Below, in pieces: positions 7,943-17,083 of a stretch of DNA of 43,282 bases. The translations under genes and the position numbers were made by a program. The first letter of the stretch is position 1. The number at the start of each line of letters is the position of its first letter. The DNA is taken from NCBI GenBank assembly GCA_014860115.1, contig JACZKK010000195.1, positions 1 to 43,282 on the forward strand. The letters are read 5' to 3'. Below the pieces are notes generated by a model. The model had not been told where the DNA came from and searched no databases. It saw nothing but the letters and a program-made list of their open reading frames with translations. This stretch comes from Ignavibacteriaceae bacterium (GTDB taxonomy: Bacteria > Bacteroidota > Ignavibacteria > Ignavibacteriales > Ignavibacteriaceae).

Positions 7943-10039
7943 ATGCAAACCCTTAAAATATCTCTCCTGGTTTTTATACTATCAATTACTATATCTGCAC
8001 AAGATGGATGGTTCTGGCAAAATCCACTACCACAAGGGAATACATTATACTCCATATTTTTTATCGATGCAAATACTGGTTGGGCTGTAGGTGAAGCAGG
8101 TACTATTCTCAAAACGACAAATAATGGAGTAACTTGGGATATTCAAAAGAGTGGTGTTCAATCAGAATTATATTCTGTTTTCTTCTTAGACTATAATCTA
8201 GGATGGATAGCTGGCTGGAGCGGAATAATCCTTAAAACAACTGATGGTGGGACAAATTGGATACGTCAATTTAGTAATCCACCTAGTGAAAATCTTCATT
8301 CGGTTATGTTTATAGATCAAAATAATGGTTGGATTGTAGGCGATAACGGAAAAATTTTAAAAACAACAAATGGTGGAGATGATTGGACAAACAAACAAAG
8401 CCAGACAAGCAATGATCTGCATGCAGTTTACTTCGCTAATTCAATTGAAGGTTGGATTTGTGGTTTTGACGGAACCATTTTAAAATCTACAGATAGCGGC
8501 GAAAATTGGTCAATTAAAATGACCAATACTAATAATAATTTTCGTTCTCTTTTCTTCATTGATCAATTTACAGGTTGGTCTGTGGGATACGGTCCGATTA
8601 TTAAAACCACGGATGGTGGCGAAAGTTGGGAGTTATTGCAATTCGGACAAAATGAGGTACTATTTACTGTTTACTTCATCGATCAAAATGTAGGTTGGAC
8701 AGCGGGTTCAAATAGTGAAATTTTCAAAACGACCGACGGGGGATCAAACTGGACCCTACAGGCAGACTTTGGGGCAAATAACTTTTATTCAATTTATTTT
8801 GAAGATGATTCCGATGGTTGGATTGTGGGGTGGAATGGGAGAATATTCAATACAAAGAATGGAGGTAATGATTGGCTTTCATTATCTTATGGAGCAAATA
8901 ACAGATTGGAATCAATCGATTTTATTGATATTAACTACGGTTGGTGTGTAGGTTGGGAAGGAACAATCTTAAATACTACAAATGGGGGAACTACATGGAC
9001 ATCTCAAACAAGCGTAACTGGTCGTTATTTGTACTCTGTAAAATTTATCGACGAAAATAATGGCTTGACGGTAGGTGAATTCGGTACTATCCTTAAAACG
9101 ACCGATGGTGGTCAAAATTGGATAATGCAAAACAGTGGTTTATACTCCGACTTTAATTCGGTTTATTTTGTTAATCAAAATAACGGTTGGATAGCTGGTT
9201 CTGAAGGAACAATATTGAAAAGCACAGATGGTGGAGTCAATTGGATTTCAGAAATCACAGGAACAAACAATGATCTTCATTCTATTCACTTTGTTGACAA
9301 TAATTTAGGTTTAGCGGTGGGTGATTCCGGATTAATTTTAAGGACAGAGGATGGTGGAATAAATTGGATTCCACAATTAAGTCCAACTGATAAAAATTTG
9401 AAGTCTGTTTATTTTATAGATTCAGAAACAGGTTTTATAGTAGGTTTACAAGATGTAATATTAAAGACAGTTAATGGGGGTCTTACTTGGACTTTAAATA
9501 CAACCGATTCATTTTTAGATTTTTACGATGTCTATTTTGTTGATTTGTATCATGGCTGGATAGTCGGAAGAATCGGATCAATTTTTTATACGACAAATAG
9601 TGGGTCTGATTGGATATATCAGGTTAACCCAATTACAGGGACTGGAAAGAATCTTCGTTCAGTACATTTTCAAGATTCAAATATAGGTTGGATCGCCGGA
9701 TTTAGCGGTGTAATATTTAAAACCACAAACGGCGGTGTTACTTTTATAGAGCAGGAAACCGAGGAAACACAGTTCAATTCATTTCTTCTCTCCCAAAACT
9801 ACCCCAACCCGTTTAACCAAGGAACCAGTATGCAATACACAATAAACAGTAGGCAATTTGTTACGCTTAAAGTTTATGATGTTCTGGGAAACGAAATTGA
9901 AACACTTATTAATGAAGAAAAACCAACAGGCACTTATGAAATAACCTGGTATGCAGAAAATTTACCAAGCGGAATATATTTCTATCAACTTAAGACAGGC
10001 TATTTTGCTGAAACTAAGAAGATGATTCTGTTAAAATAG
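7943..10039 (+). CDS. Ycf48-like 14-repeat secreted protein with type IX sorting domain
   Basis: A 698-residue exported protein. Seen: a signal peptide (MQTLKISLLV..ITISAQ), then 14 consecutive repeats of about 41 residues with the pattern LxSVyFiDxNxGWxVGxxGtIlKTtdGGxnW, then a C-terminal sorting domain starting QNYPNPFN and ending KKMILLK. Known: such repeats form beta-propeller blades (Ycf48/BNR-like), and the C-terminal domain directs export by the type IX system with anchoring to the surface. Fourteen blades would fit two seven-bladed propellers (inference). The ATG at 7943 is preferred over a GTG at 7931 because GGAG at 7933-7936 lies at ribosome-binding distance. No ligand is suggested by the sequence. 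Confidence 0.88.
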   Translation: MQTLKISLLVFILSITISAQDGWFWQNPLPQGNTLYSIFFIDANTGWAVGEAGTILKTTNNGVTWDIQKSGVQSELYSVFFLDYNLGWIAGWSGIILKTTDGGTNWIRQFSNPPSENLHSVMFIDQNNGWIVGDNGKILKTTNGGDDWTNKQSQTSNDLHAVYFANSIEGWICGFDGTILKSTDSGENWSIKMTNTNNNFRSLFFIDQFTGWSVGYGPIIKTTDGGESWELLQFGQNEVLFTVYFIDQNVGWTAGSNSEIFKTTDGGSNWTLQADFGANNFYSIYFEDDSDGWIVGWNGRIFNTKNGGNDWLSLSYGANNRLESIDFIDINYGWCVGWEGTILNTTNGGTTWTSQTSVTGRYLYSVKFIDENNGLTVGEFGTILKTTDGGQNWIMQNSGLYSDFNSVYFVNQNNGWIAGSEGTILKSTDGGVNWISEITGTNNDLHSIHFVDNNLGLAVGDSGLILRTEDGGINWIPQLSPTDKNLKSVYFIDSETGFIVGLQDVILKTVNGGLTWTLNTTDSFLDFYDVYFVDLYHGWIVGRIGSIFYTTNSGSDWIYQVNPITGTGKNLRSVHFQDSNIGWIAGFSGVIFKTTNGGVTFIEQETEETQFNSFLLSQNYPNPFNQGTSMQYTINSRQFVTLKVYDVLGNEIETLINEEKPTGTYEITWYAENLPSGIYFYQLKTGYFAETKKMILLK

Positions 10040-10075
10040 TTATGTCATTTTAATTCATTTCAATAAATTATAAAT

Positions 10076-10102
10076 GCCATATCTTTGAGATGTGGCTTTT
10101 TT
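10076..10102 (+). terminator. Rho-independent terminator
   Basis: Stem GCCATATC / GATGTGGC (one G-T pair) with loop TTTGA, followed by six T. It lies 36 bases after the stop of the propeller gene and just before the FAH-family gene. Confidence 0.8.
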
Positions 10103-10120
10103 ATTTAATAGGATTTGTTT

Positions 10121-10777
10121 ATGAAATCAGCACGAATTAAAAACTCAAAAGAAGAATATGCAATTGGCAAAATAGTCTGCGTTGGCAGGAACTATGCAGA
10201 GCACGCAAAAGAACTCGGCAACGAGATACCGGACAAGCCGGTATTATTTCTTAAGCCTGCATCTGCACTAATTTATTCCAGCGGAGAAATCATTCATCCG
10301 GAATATGGAAACGAACTTCACCACGAAGTTGAGCTTGTGCTGCTGATTGGAGGGACAGTAAGAAAAGCTGACAAAGCTCAGTCAGAAAAAGCAATTATTG
10401 GATACGGAGTAGGACTTGATATGACTTTGCGCGATGTTCAAGATGGGCTGAAGAAGAAAGGTCACCCATGGACACTTGCAAAGTGTTTTGATACTTCAGC
10501 AGCTATTTCAGATTTCGTTTTGAAAAAAGATTATCGGATTAAACCTGATGAGAAACTTGAGTTGAAAGTAAATGGTGTAATCAAGCAAAATGACACTTTG
10601 AAAAGTATGATTTTTAATCCCGCAGAAATTGTGGAATATATTTCTTCAATAATGACTCTTGAAAAGGGGGATTTAATTTTTACAGGAACACCGGCAGGTG
10701 TTAGCAGAGTTAATAGGGGTGATAAGTTAGAAGCTAAGCTTGGAGAGATTACGTCGCTTTCCTGCTTTATAATTTAA
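10121..10777 (+). CDS. fumarylacetoacetate hydrolase family protein
   Basis: A 218-residue protein of the FAH superfamily (FAHD1 / hydratase-isomerase type), acting on C-C bonds of diketo or oxaloacetate-like acids with a divalent metal. Seen: CVGRNYAEHAKELGN near the N-terminus, KPASAL, the metal-binding HHEVELVL (E-x-E), GYGVGLDMTLRD, KCFDTSA, and the C-terminal GDLIFTGTPAG. The start at 10121 was chosen over an upstream TTG at 10115 because it is an ATG with an AGGA-like element 7 bases before it. The exact substrate cannot be told from sequence alone. Confidence 0.9.
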   Translation: MKSARIKNSKEEYAIGKIVCVGRNYAEHAKELGNEIPDKPVLFLKPASALIYSSGEIIHPEYGNELHHEVELVLLIGGTVRKADKAQSEKAIIGYGVGLDMTLRDVQDGLKKKGHPWTLAKCFDTSAAISDFVLKKDYRIKPDEKLELKVNGVIKQNDTLKSMIFNPAEIVEYISSIMTLEKGDLIFTGTPAGVSRVNRGDKLEAKLGEITSLSCFII

Positions 10778-10779
10778 TA

Positions 10780-10906
10780 AATAGCCACGACCTTTAGGTC
10801 GTGGAGCAGAGTCAGAAAAAACGAATTGGCTTTAGCCAAATAAAGTTTGGGCTAAAGCCCTTTGTATTTATTATTCCTTTTCGCCGAACTAAAGTTCGGG
10901 GCTATT
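10780..10906. repeat. composite REP-like block of four palindromes
   Basis: Intergenic block between convergent genes containing four perfect hairpins, all with a TTTA or TAAA tetraloop: 10785-10804 (arm CCACGACC), 10826-10839 (TTGGC), 10849-10860 (GGGC), 10884-10899 (CCGAAC). The block is bounded by inverted heptamers AATAGCC at 10780 and GGCTATT ending at 10906. It may also act as a two-way terminator for the flanking convergent genes. The relation to REP elements mobilised by Y1 transposases is inference; no transposase gene is in the window. Confidence 0.75.
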
Positions 10907-10915
10907 AAAAACCAA

Positions 10916-11497
10916 TTATCTGTTCAATTCCTTCAAAGATCCTTTAATTAACTCTTCCAAGCTGCAATTCGGAAGTTCAGAAAGAATTTTATTGACTGCT
11001 TTTTCAGATGAAGCAAGATTATAACCTAATGTAGAGAGGGCAGCAACAGCTTCTTTCTGCAGGCTTGGTTTCGCTGGAACTAATCCTTCTTCTTTTATAT
11101 CTCTTACCTTATTCTTCAGTTCAAGAATTAATCTCTCGGCAGTTTTTCTTCCTATTCCCGGAACAGCAATCATTCTTTCAACATTGCTTGTGATAATTGC
11201 CTGCTTTAGATCGTCAGTTGAAATGCCGGATAAGAGACTCAACGCAGATTTTGGTCCAACTCCCGAAATTGAAATCAATAACTCAAACATTTCTTTCTCT
11301 GCTTCAGAATAAAATCCAAATAGAGTGATTGAATCCTCTTTGACGTGAGTGTGAATAAAAAGGGAAACTACTTCCTTTCCACTAATTCTTTCAAATGTGT
11401 TGATTGAAATTCTGATTTCGTACCCAACTCCATTTACATCCAATAGGATTAAAGTTGGTTTAGCCGAAATTATTTTTCCTGTAAGATAGCCGATCAT
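10916..11497 (-). CDS. ruvA: Holliday junction branch migration protein RuvA
   Basis: Tetrameric DNA-binding subunit that holds the four-way junction while RuvB drives migration. Seen: N-terminal OB-fold (MIGYLTGKII..NGVGYEI), two helix-hairpin-helix motifs (LISISGVGPKSAL and MIAVPGIGRKTAE), and a C-terminal three-helix domain that contacts RuvB. The length of 193 residues is normal. Its start overlaps the ruvC stop by 4 bases, so it is translationally coupled. ruvB is not next to it in this window. Confidence 0.96.
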   Translation of the reverse strand: MIGYLTGKIISAKPTLILLDVNGVGYEIRISINTFERISGKEVVSLFIHTHVKEDSITLFGFYSEAEKEMFELLISISGVGPKSALSLLSGISTDDLKQAIITSNVERMIAVPGIGRKTAERLILELKNKVRDIKEEGLVPAKPSLQKEAVAALSTLGYNLASSEKAVNKILSELPNCSLEELIKGSLKELNR

Positions 11498-12033
11498 TTA
11501 ATTACCCGATTTGGATTCGCTTCAATAAATTCTTTCCAGCTTTTACTTTTTTTATAAGTTGGTGCTTTCATTCTGAATGCGTGACACAGTGCAATTGCAA
11601 GAGCATCGCTTTCGTCGGGTTTAAATTTAATCTTCTTTGAGTTTAGAATTGTCATCACCATATAATTTACCTGCTGCTTGGATGCAGCTCCTTTACCAAC
11701 AACTGCCTTTTTTACTTCACGTGGCGAATACTCACTGGCAGGAACTTTATTATGAATAGCAGCAAGAAGCGAAACCCCCCGTGCATAACCAATCTTCATC
11801 ACTGATTGAACATTCTTTCCATAGAAAGCAGTTTCAATTGCAAACTCATCAGGTTTGTAAATCTTGAGCAGCTTATCGAGTTCTGCGTAGATAACTTCAA
11901 TCTTTTCAGATAGTGATTTAGTGGAAGAAAGCTTAATTACTCCGTGTGAAATTCTTCTGAACTTATTATTGGTGTATTCAATAATTCCGTAGCCGGTTAC
12001 AATAGTGCCCGGATCAACACCGAGTATAATCAT
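11494..12033 (-). CDS. ruvC: Holliday junction resolvase RuvC
   Basis: Dimeric RNase-H-fold nuclease that cuts Holliday junctions. Seen: catalytic acidic residues D7 (GVDPGT), E67 (AIET), D140 and D143 (PDESDALAIA). The length is 179 residues, with a short basic C-terminal extension. It overlaps ruvA by 4 bases and follows yebC by 24 bases; the yebC-ruvC-ruvA order is common in bacteria. Confidence 0.96.
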   Translation of the reverse strand: MIILGVDPGTIVTGYGIIEYTNNKFRRISHGVIKLSSTKSLSEKIEVIYAELDKLLKIYKPDEFAIETAFYGKNVQSVMKIGYARGVSLLAAIHNKVPASEYSPREVKKAVVGKGAASKQQVNYMVMTILNSKKIKFKPDESDALAIALCHAFRMKAPTYKKSKSWKEFIEANPNRVIK

Positions 12034-12057
12034 TATTATTTAGTTTGAAATTATAAA

Positions 12058-12804
12058 TCAAGATTGCTGCTTGAGAAACTCTTCATCAAAGTCAGCATTA
12101 GAATAAACGTTTTGAACATCATCGCAGTCTTCAAGACCCTCAATCAACTTCATCATCTTCTCAGCATTTTCACCTGCTATATTAACTGTGTTCTTAGCAA
12201 TCCATTGAAGCGAAGCATTATCCATCGTCAGTTTTTTTTCTGCAAGTGCTTTTCGTACGGGCTCAAAAGATTCAAGATCAGTTTGTATTTCAAAATATTC
12301 ATCTTCAGTACGCATATCTTCAGCACCGGCGTTCAATGCTAATTCCATAATATCATCTTCTGACTTACCTTGCTTCGGTAAAGCGATTATTCCTTTTTTC
12401 TCAAACATCCACGCAACTGAACCGCTTTCACCCATATTTCCGCTGTGCCTGCTGAAAATATGTCTTACCTCTGCAACGGTTCTATTTTTATTATCGGTTG
12501 CAACTTCAACTAGTAGTGCAATTCCTCCCGGACCGTAACCTTCATAAGTAAGTTCGCTGATAGTTGTTCCCTCAAGTTCACCAGTGCCTTTTTTAATTGC
12601 TCGCTCGATGTTATCAGCGGGCATATTTGCAGCCTTTGCGTTGTCAATTGCCAGCCTGAGTCTCGGATTTCCTGCAGGATCTCCGCCACCTTCGCGAGCA
12701 GCGATTGTTAATTCCTTAATTAATTTTGTGAAGAGTTTTCCTCTCTTTGCATCTAATGCTCCTTTTTTTCTTCTGATGGTTGCCCATTTTGAATGCCCCG
12801 ACAT
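12058..12804 (-). CDS. YebC/PmpR family protein
   Basis: A 248-residue cytoplasmic protein of the TACO1/YebC family. Known roles in other bacteria: DNA-binding regulator, or translation factor that relieves stalling on proline-rich stretches. Seen: N-terminal [22 protein letters not shown], the [14 protein letters not shown] block, [10 protein letters not shown], and HGG-like [18 protein letters not shown] strong ribosome-binding site (AGGAGA) lies 7 bases before the ATG. It sits between recJ and ruvC in a repair unit. Confidence 0.95.
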   Translation of the reverse strand: MSGHSKWATIRRKKGALDAKRGKLFTKLIKELTIAAREGGGDPAGNPRLRLAIDNAKAANMPADNIERAIKKGTGELEGTTISELTYEGYGPGGIALLVEVATDNKNRTVAEVRHIFSRHSGNMGESGSVAWMFEKKGIIALPKQGKSEDDIMELALNAGAEDMRTEDEYFEIQTDLESFEPVRKALAEKKLTMDNASLQWIAKNTVNIAGENAEKMMKLIEGLEDCDDVQNVYSNADFDEEFLKQQS

Positions 12805-12817
12805 TAAAATATCTCCT

Positions 12818-14530
12818 TCAAGTTTTTGCTTTGATGTCTTTTAATTTTAGTTGCGGAAAAATTCTGCTGTCACGAATAGTTTTATCGACTGAAAAAATAA
12901 TATCTAGCTCAACATTATTTTGTTTAATCATATCATAGTGGTCACCCATATTGAACCCTATAGCATCGAACACTTTATCAGTTCCACTTTGCTTAAAGTT
13001 AGCCACAAGATGATTGTTCCCTACTATCCTCGGGACACTAGCTATGTGAACACTTTCACTTAAAAACACGGGTCTCAAATTACCCGGTCCAAATGGAGAA
13101 AATTGTTCAAGTATTCTTAAAAATTTTGGTGTTATTTCTGAAAATCTGATTTTGGAATCAATGGAAATTTCTTCTGATAGATCTTCACTGGTTATTGATG
13201 ACTTTAGCACATCATTAAGCCTTATTCTGAACTCATCAACTTTATCTACATCAAGGGCGAGTCCTGCTGCGGCCTGATGACCGCCAAAGTGAAGAAGTAA
13301 GTCATCACATTTTTGAAGAGCTTCATAAATATTAAATCCATTGATGCTTCTTGCTGAACCTTTTGCTATTCCGTCAATGGTTGTTAAAAGAACAGATGGG
13401 CGATAATATTTTTCAACAAGCCGTGAAGCAACAATTCCGATTACACCGGGATGCCAGTGTTCATTGTGCAGAACGATTGCAAGTTCCTCATCCAGATCTA
13501 TTTGAGAATCAACAAGCTCTTTAGCTGCCTCAAAAGTATCCACGTCAATTTTTCTTCTTTCATAATTTTCTGTCTCGAGCACTTCAGCTAACTTAAGCGC
13601 ATCTTTTTTATTTGTTGCGATGAGCAGATTTACTGCACGTTCTGCATCGCCTAAACGTCCGACAGCATTTATTCGGGGTGCGAGTGTAAAAACGATTTGT
13701 CCGGAAGTTAATTGACCAGTTTGAAGTCTACCCATTTCAATCAATGCTTCAATTCCTGGACGAGGATTTAAGTTGACCTGATTTAATCCTTCGTTTACAA
13801 GGATTCTGTTTTCATCTATAAGGGGGACAATGTCTGCAGCACCTGCAAGAGCAACAAGGTCCAGATACTTTAGAGGAAGTCCACGCTTGCCAATTCTTTC
13901 GCACAAGCCTTGTGCAAGTTTAAAAGCAACACCCGCTCCGGAAAGATATTTAAAGGGATAACTGCAGCCAGGTTTTAATGGATCGAGTACGGCGAAAGCT
14001 TTTGGAATATCTTCTTTTGGTTGATGATGATCGCAAATGATAACATCTATACCAAGTTGATTTGCATAATCCGTTTCTGTAATTGCAGTGATTCCGCAAT
14101 CAACTGCAATCATCAACTGAGTTCCTTTTTCTTTTACAATGTCGATTGCAGCAGTTGAAAGCCCATACCCTTCTTCCAGTCTTCTCGGAATATAGAATTC
14201 TACATTAGCATCGAGCTCTTTCAGAAACATATAAAGAAGAGCAGTCGCACACGTTCCATCGACATCATAGTCTCCGTAAATACAAATCTTTTGATTTTCA
14301 GTAAGTGCTGTAATTACTCTCGTGGTTGCAGATTCCATTTCATCCATAAGGAATGGATCGTGAATAGAATCTAGGGAAGGACGGAAGAATTGTTTGGCCT
14401 GGTTAAAGGTTTTAATATCTCTCAGAACCAGCAGCCTTGCCAGTATGGGTGAGATGTTAAGTGAATCCGTAAGCCTTTGAACAGACAGCTCATCGGACAC
14501 ATCTTTTATTTTCCAGTGTCTTCTTCCCAT
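12818..14530 (-). CDS. recJ: single-stranded-DNA-specific exonuclease RecJ
   Basis: 5'-3' single-strand exonuclease of the DHH family, used in recombination and mismatch repair. Seen: motif [25 protein letters not shown] (the DHH signature), AGVAFKLAQ, then DHHA1-type [12 protein letters not shown], and a C-terminal OB-like domain. The ATG at 14530 is chosen, giving 570 residues. The open frame continues 28 codons upstream but there it runs through the 3' end of the RNase P RNA and encodes nothing RecJ-like. No clear ribosome-binding site precedes the chosen ATG. The gene begins about 30 bases after the 3' end of rnpB. Confidence 0.93.
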   Translation of the reverse strand: MGRRHWKIKDVSDELSVQRLTDSLNISPILARLLVLRDIKTFNQAKQFFRPSLDSIHDPFLMDEMESATTRVITALTENQKICIYGDYDVDGTCATALLYMFLKELDANVEFYIPRRLEEGYGLSTAAIDIVKEKGTQLMIAVDCGITAITETDYANQLGIDVIICDHHQPKEDIPKAFAVLDPLKPGCSYPFKYLSGAGVAFKLAQGLCERIGKRGLPLKYLDLVALAGAADIVPLIDENRILVNEGLNQVNLNPRPGIEALIEMGRLQTGQLTSGQIVFTLAPRINAVGRLGDAERAVNLLIATNKKDALKLAEVLETENYERRKIDVDTFEAAKELVDSQIDLDEELAIVLHNEHWHPGVIGIVASRLVEKYYRPSVLLTTIDGIAKGSARSINGFNIYEALQKCDDLLLHFGGHQAAAGLALDVDKVDEFRIRLNDVLKSSITSEDLSEEISIDSKIRFSEITPKFLRILEQFSPFGPGNLRPVFLSESVHIASVPRIVGNNHLVANFKQSGTDKVFDAIGFNMGDHYDMIKQNNVELDIIFSVDKTIRDSRIFPQLKLKDIKAKT

Positions 14531-14561
14531 AGGATTTTTCAATCTTTTGGAAGAACAAATA

Positions 14562-14960
14562 AAAAGTTCAGACCTGTAAGCCGAGTTCTGTATCCGGCGG
14601 TTGCCGGATGGCAATCATTTATCTGGCTCTACCATTACTGATAGAATCTAGCGATCTACCCGGAAACCTCCAGAGCGAACAACTCTGATCCTTAAATGAA
14701 TAAGGAACGGTTTCCCTATTTGACCTTGCTTCGGGTGTGGTTTGCCGTGCCTCCATTGTTACCAATGGAGCGGTGGGCTTTTACCCCGCCTTTTCACCCT
14801 TACCCCGATAAATCGGGGCGGTTTCTTTTCTGTGGCACTTTCAGTGGTCATAAAATTTCTCTTACGACCCCCGGGTGTTACCCGGCACCCTGTTCTATGA
14901 AGCTCGGACTTTCCTCCCACCGTAATTATTAATAGTGAGCGATTGCCCGGACTGAACTAT
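14562..14960 (-). ncRNA. rnpB: RNase P RNA, bacterial type
   Basis: Catalytic RNA that trims the 5' leader of tRNA precursors. Reading the minus strand: P1 arm GTTCAG near 14957 pairs with CTGAAC at 14571-14566; then GGGAGGAAAGTCCGAGCTTC, ACAGGGTGCCGGGTAAC, TAAGGGTGAAAAGGCGGGGT, GGCACGGCAAACC, CCCGAAGCAAGGTCAAATAG, and near the 3' end ACAGAACTCGGCTTAC. These are the conserved cores of type A RNase P RNA in the right order. A T-rich stretch follows the 3' P1 arm. Ends are set from P1 pairing and may be off by about 10 bases. This explains the 560-base stretch without a protein gene. Confidence 0.95.
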
Positions 14961-15039
14961 TTTATTTTTCTTCAAAACTTTTTTAGACAATTAAAGAATC
15001 CGAAATTATTACCGAACCCTTATTATTAATTAATTGAGA

Positions 15040-15047
15040 CAAATATA
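15040..15047 (-). promoter_or_regulatory. candidate -7 element upstream of rnpB
   Basis: TATATTTG on the minus strand matches the TAnnTTTG consensus exactly. It lies about 80 bases upstream of the RNase P RNA 5' end. No good -33 TTG is seen at the right distance. Confidence 0.4.
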
Positions 15048-15094
15048 CAAAATTGATTACCGGAAATCATTACTAACCCTTTGATTAAGGAAGC

Positions 15095-15820
15095 CTATTT
15101 ATTTGCATCTTCGGCAATTTCAGAAGAAACCAGAATTCTTCCACAGTATTCGCAGAAGAAAAGCCGGTTATTCCTACGGATCTCAAGCTGCCTCTGAGAG
15201 GGCACAATATTATGGCATCCAGAACAGGCTGACCTTTTAATAGTAGCCACAGCCAGACCTTTTTTAGCCTTTCTTATTCTCATATAGGCTGAAAGATCGT
15301 TCTTCTTTACTTCACTCTCAAACTTTTTTCTTTCTTCTGCTAGCTTTGACTCTTCTCGTTCGTTTGCCTTAATGATTTCTTTTAAGTCAGCCTCTTTTTC
15401 TTTCAGTTCTTTTTTGAGCTCATCAAGTCTTGGATTTATTTCTTCAATTTCTTGCGTGAGTATTTTGCTTCGGTCTGCAAGCGAATTATTCTCGGCTTCA
15501 AGCTTATTTACCTGTCCTTCGGTGTGATCGATTTCCTTGGTAAGAGCATCGTACTCTTTGTTGTTTCTTACCTGGTAAAGCTGCGCTTTAAATTTTTTCT
15601 GATTTTCTTTGAGCTTTTCGATTTCATCTTCGTTTTCATCTCTTTTCTTCAAAGAATCTTTTTGCTCTTTTTCTTTAGCCTCAACGTCTCCGATGAAACT
15701 TTTGATTTTTTCTTCAAGCTCTCTTACCATATTTGGCAAGTCGCCTCTCAGTTCTTCGAGTTCGTCTAATTGATCATCAATTTTTTGCAGCTGATAAAGA
15801 ATTTTTAATCTGTTATACAA
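15095..15820 (-). CDS. coiled-coil protein with C-terminal zinc ribbon
   Basis: A 241-residue protein: long charged coiled coil over residues 10-180 (rich in E, K and heptad leucines), then a C4 zinc ribbon with C199/C202 and C223/C226. This is the zf-RING_7 / CdsZ-like family found in many bacteria, with a proposed role in RNA or ribosome-related processes that is not settled. It starts 2 bases after the nif3-like stop, a frequent pairing in bacterial genomes, so the two are probably cotranscribed. Confidence 0.88.
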   Translation of the reverse strand: MYNRLKILYQLQKIDDQLDELEELRGDLPNMVRELEEKIKSFIGDVEAKEKEQKDSLKKRDENEDEIEKLKENQKKFKAQLYQVRNNKEYDALTKEIDHTEGQVNKLEAENNSLADRSKILTQEIEEINPRLDELKKELKEKEADLKEIIKANEREESKLAEERKKFESEVKKNDLSAYMRIRKAKKGLAVATIKRSACSGCHNIVPSQRQLEIRRNNRLFFCEYCGRILVSSEIAEDANK

Positions 15821-15822
15821 TT

Positions 15823-16947
15823 TTAATTAGCTCCTGATTTGTTATAAAAAACTATCGGGTTAGTAGAACCCTTAAACTTTAATACTTTAATTTTATTATT
15901 TTCATTTAGAAATGATTCCAGACGTTTCTTAATTTCATCAAGGATTGGTGCTTCCGTTTCATAATGTCCGGCATCGATTAATAATATTTTTCCTTCGGCA
16001 TCCTGGAATGTGTGATATTTTAAATCGGCAGTGATAAACGCATCAGCATTTAGTTTTATGGCTTCATCAACAAGATCACCGCACGATCCGCCGCAAACGG
16101 CTACGGTTTTTATTTTTTTCTTTTTACTATTTGTATACCGCAATGTTGAAGTTTTTAATTTGGACGAAACAAAACCAAGAAAGTCATTCGTATCCCTTGA
16201 ATCAGAAAGTTCACCGATAGCACCAATTCCATAATTGGCATTATCGTTTTTTAGGGGAAAGACATCATAAGCGACTTCTTCATACGGATGTACTTTCTTC
16301 ATTGCATTGAGCACTTGATTCAACTTCCATTTGTCAACAATAACTTCAAGCTTTACTTCTTCAACAAATTCAACAACACCTTTTTTTCCAATTGCAGGAT
16401 TACTTTCATTTAATCCTTTGAATGTTCCGGTTCCCGGTGTTCTAAAACTGCAATGTGAGTATTCACCAATTAATCCGCCACCTGATTGATGAATTGCTTC
16501 AGCAACTTTGTTAACGTGTGATTCAGGAACAAACACTGCAAGCTTAATCTGGTTCTCAGAAAGGTTTTTTAAAAACCTAATGTTCTTAAGTGATAATTTT
16601 TTTGCCAGCTGATAACTAACTCCGTGTTTCGTAAAATCAAGATTTGTATGTGCAGAGTAGAGAGTAATATTATATTTAATCAGCCTCTCGATCATCTTTG
16701 CTCTGGAACTTTTTGAGAAGTCAAGATCTTTTAAGGGGTAGTATAAAAGTGGATGGTGAGTGATAATCAAATTACAATTTTCTTTTATTGCGGTTTTAAT
16801 TACTTCTTCTTTCAGATCAAGACTAAGTAATACATTTTTAATTTTAATTTCCGGGTCACCAACCTGTAGTCCAACATTATCTTTGTTCCAGGCAATTCCT
16901 TTTGGTGCCCATTCCTCCAGATATTTAATTATCTCTTTTACAGTCAT
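15823..16947 (-). CDS. Nif3-like dinuclear metal centre protein
   Basis: A 374-residue protein of the NIF3/YqfO (GTP cyclohydrolase I type 2-like) family with a di-metal site; the reaction is uncertain. Seen: N-terminal WAPKGIAWNKDNVGLQVGD, metal ligands in ITHHPLLY and SAHTNLDFTKHG, and C-terminal DAGHYETE. The middle (about residues 130-235) is the PII-like insertion of the longer subfamily. The ATG at 16947 is chosen: the 12 upstream in-frame codons are encoded by a terminator hairpin and read as low-complexity Phe/Lys. It starts only a few bases after that hairpin's T tract. Confidence 0.93.
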   Translation of the reverse strand: MTVKEIIKYLEEWAPKGIAWNKDNVGLQVGDPEIKIKNVLLSLDLKEEVIKTAIKENCNLIITHHPLLYYPLKDLDFSKSSRAKMIERLIKYNITLYSAHTNLDFTKHGVSYQLAKKLSLKNIRFLKNLSENQIKLAVFVPESHVNKVAEAIHQSGGGLIGEYSHCSFRTPGTGTFKGLNESNPAIGKKGVVEFVEEVKLEVIVDKWKLNQVLNAMKKVHPYEEVAYDVFPLKNDNANYGIGAIGELSDSRDTNDFLGFVSSKLKTSTLRYTNSKKKKIKTVAVCGGSCGDLVDEAIKLNADAFITADLKYHTFQDAEGKILLIDAGHYETEAPILDEIKKRLESFLNENNKIKVLKFKGSTNPIVFYNKSGAN

Positions 16948-16950
16948 TTC

Positions 16951-16986
16951 AAAAAAAAATGCACTTCTCTTTTTGAAGTGCATTTT
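16951..16986 (-). terminator. strong hairpin terminator or attenuator before nif3
   Basis: 12-base perfect arms (16956-16967 and 16975-16986, core TGCACTTC) with a 7-base loop, followed on the minus strand by an uninterrupted T run. It lies 3 bases before the nif3-like ATG and 14 bases after a 24-codon ORF, so it could end that short transcript or act as an attenuator for the nif3-zinc ribbon pair. Confidence 0.8.
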
Positions 16987-16999
16987 CCTAATTTTTTAA

Positions 17000-17074
17000 C
17001 TACCCCGGGATTTTGTTATCCCTTATTTCAACAATATCAAGGTATTTTAAGTTTTGCTTTTTTTTTGGTCTCAT
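17000..17074 (-). CDS. possible 24-residue small protein or leader peptide
   Basis: ATG to TAG ORF encoding a 24-residue, Lys-rich peptide (MRPKKKQNLK... ending DNKIPG). I do not recognise it. Support is contextual: a well-formed promoter (TTG, 20-base spacer, TATATTTTG) ends 9 bases upstream of the ATG, and a 12-bp hairpin with a T run follows 14 bases after the stop. No ribosome-binding site is obvious, so translation is uncertain. It could be a small protein gene, a leader peptide for nif3, or part of a small RNA. Confidence 0.4.
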   Translation of the reverse strand: MRPKKKQNLKYLDIVEIRDNKIPG

Positions 17075-17083
17075 TTTAAGTGT

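Noticed and set aside
14531-14614. 28-codon N-terminal extension of RecJ
   Set aside because: It overlaps the 3' end of rnpB and has no RecJ similarity; the ATG at 14530 gives the normal N-terminus.
14696-14932. 78-codon plus-strand ORF
   Set aside because: It lies wholly inside the RNase P RNA gene on the other strand; its codons come from conserved RNA motifs.
16948-16983. 12-codon N-terminal extension of the nif3-like protein
   Set aside because: It is encoded by the terminator hairpin and T run; MTVKEII at 16947 is the family-like start.
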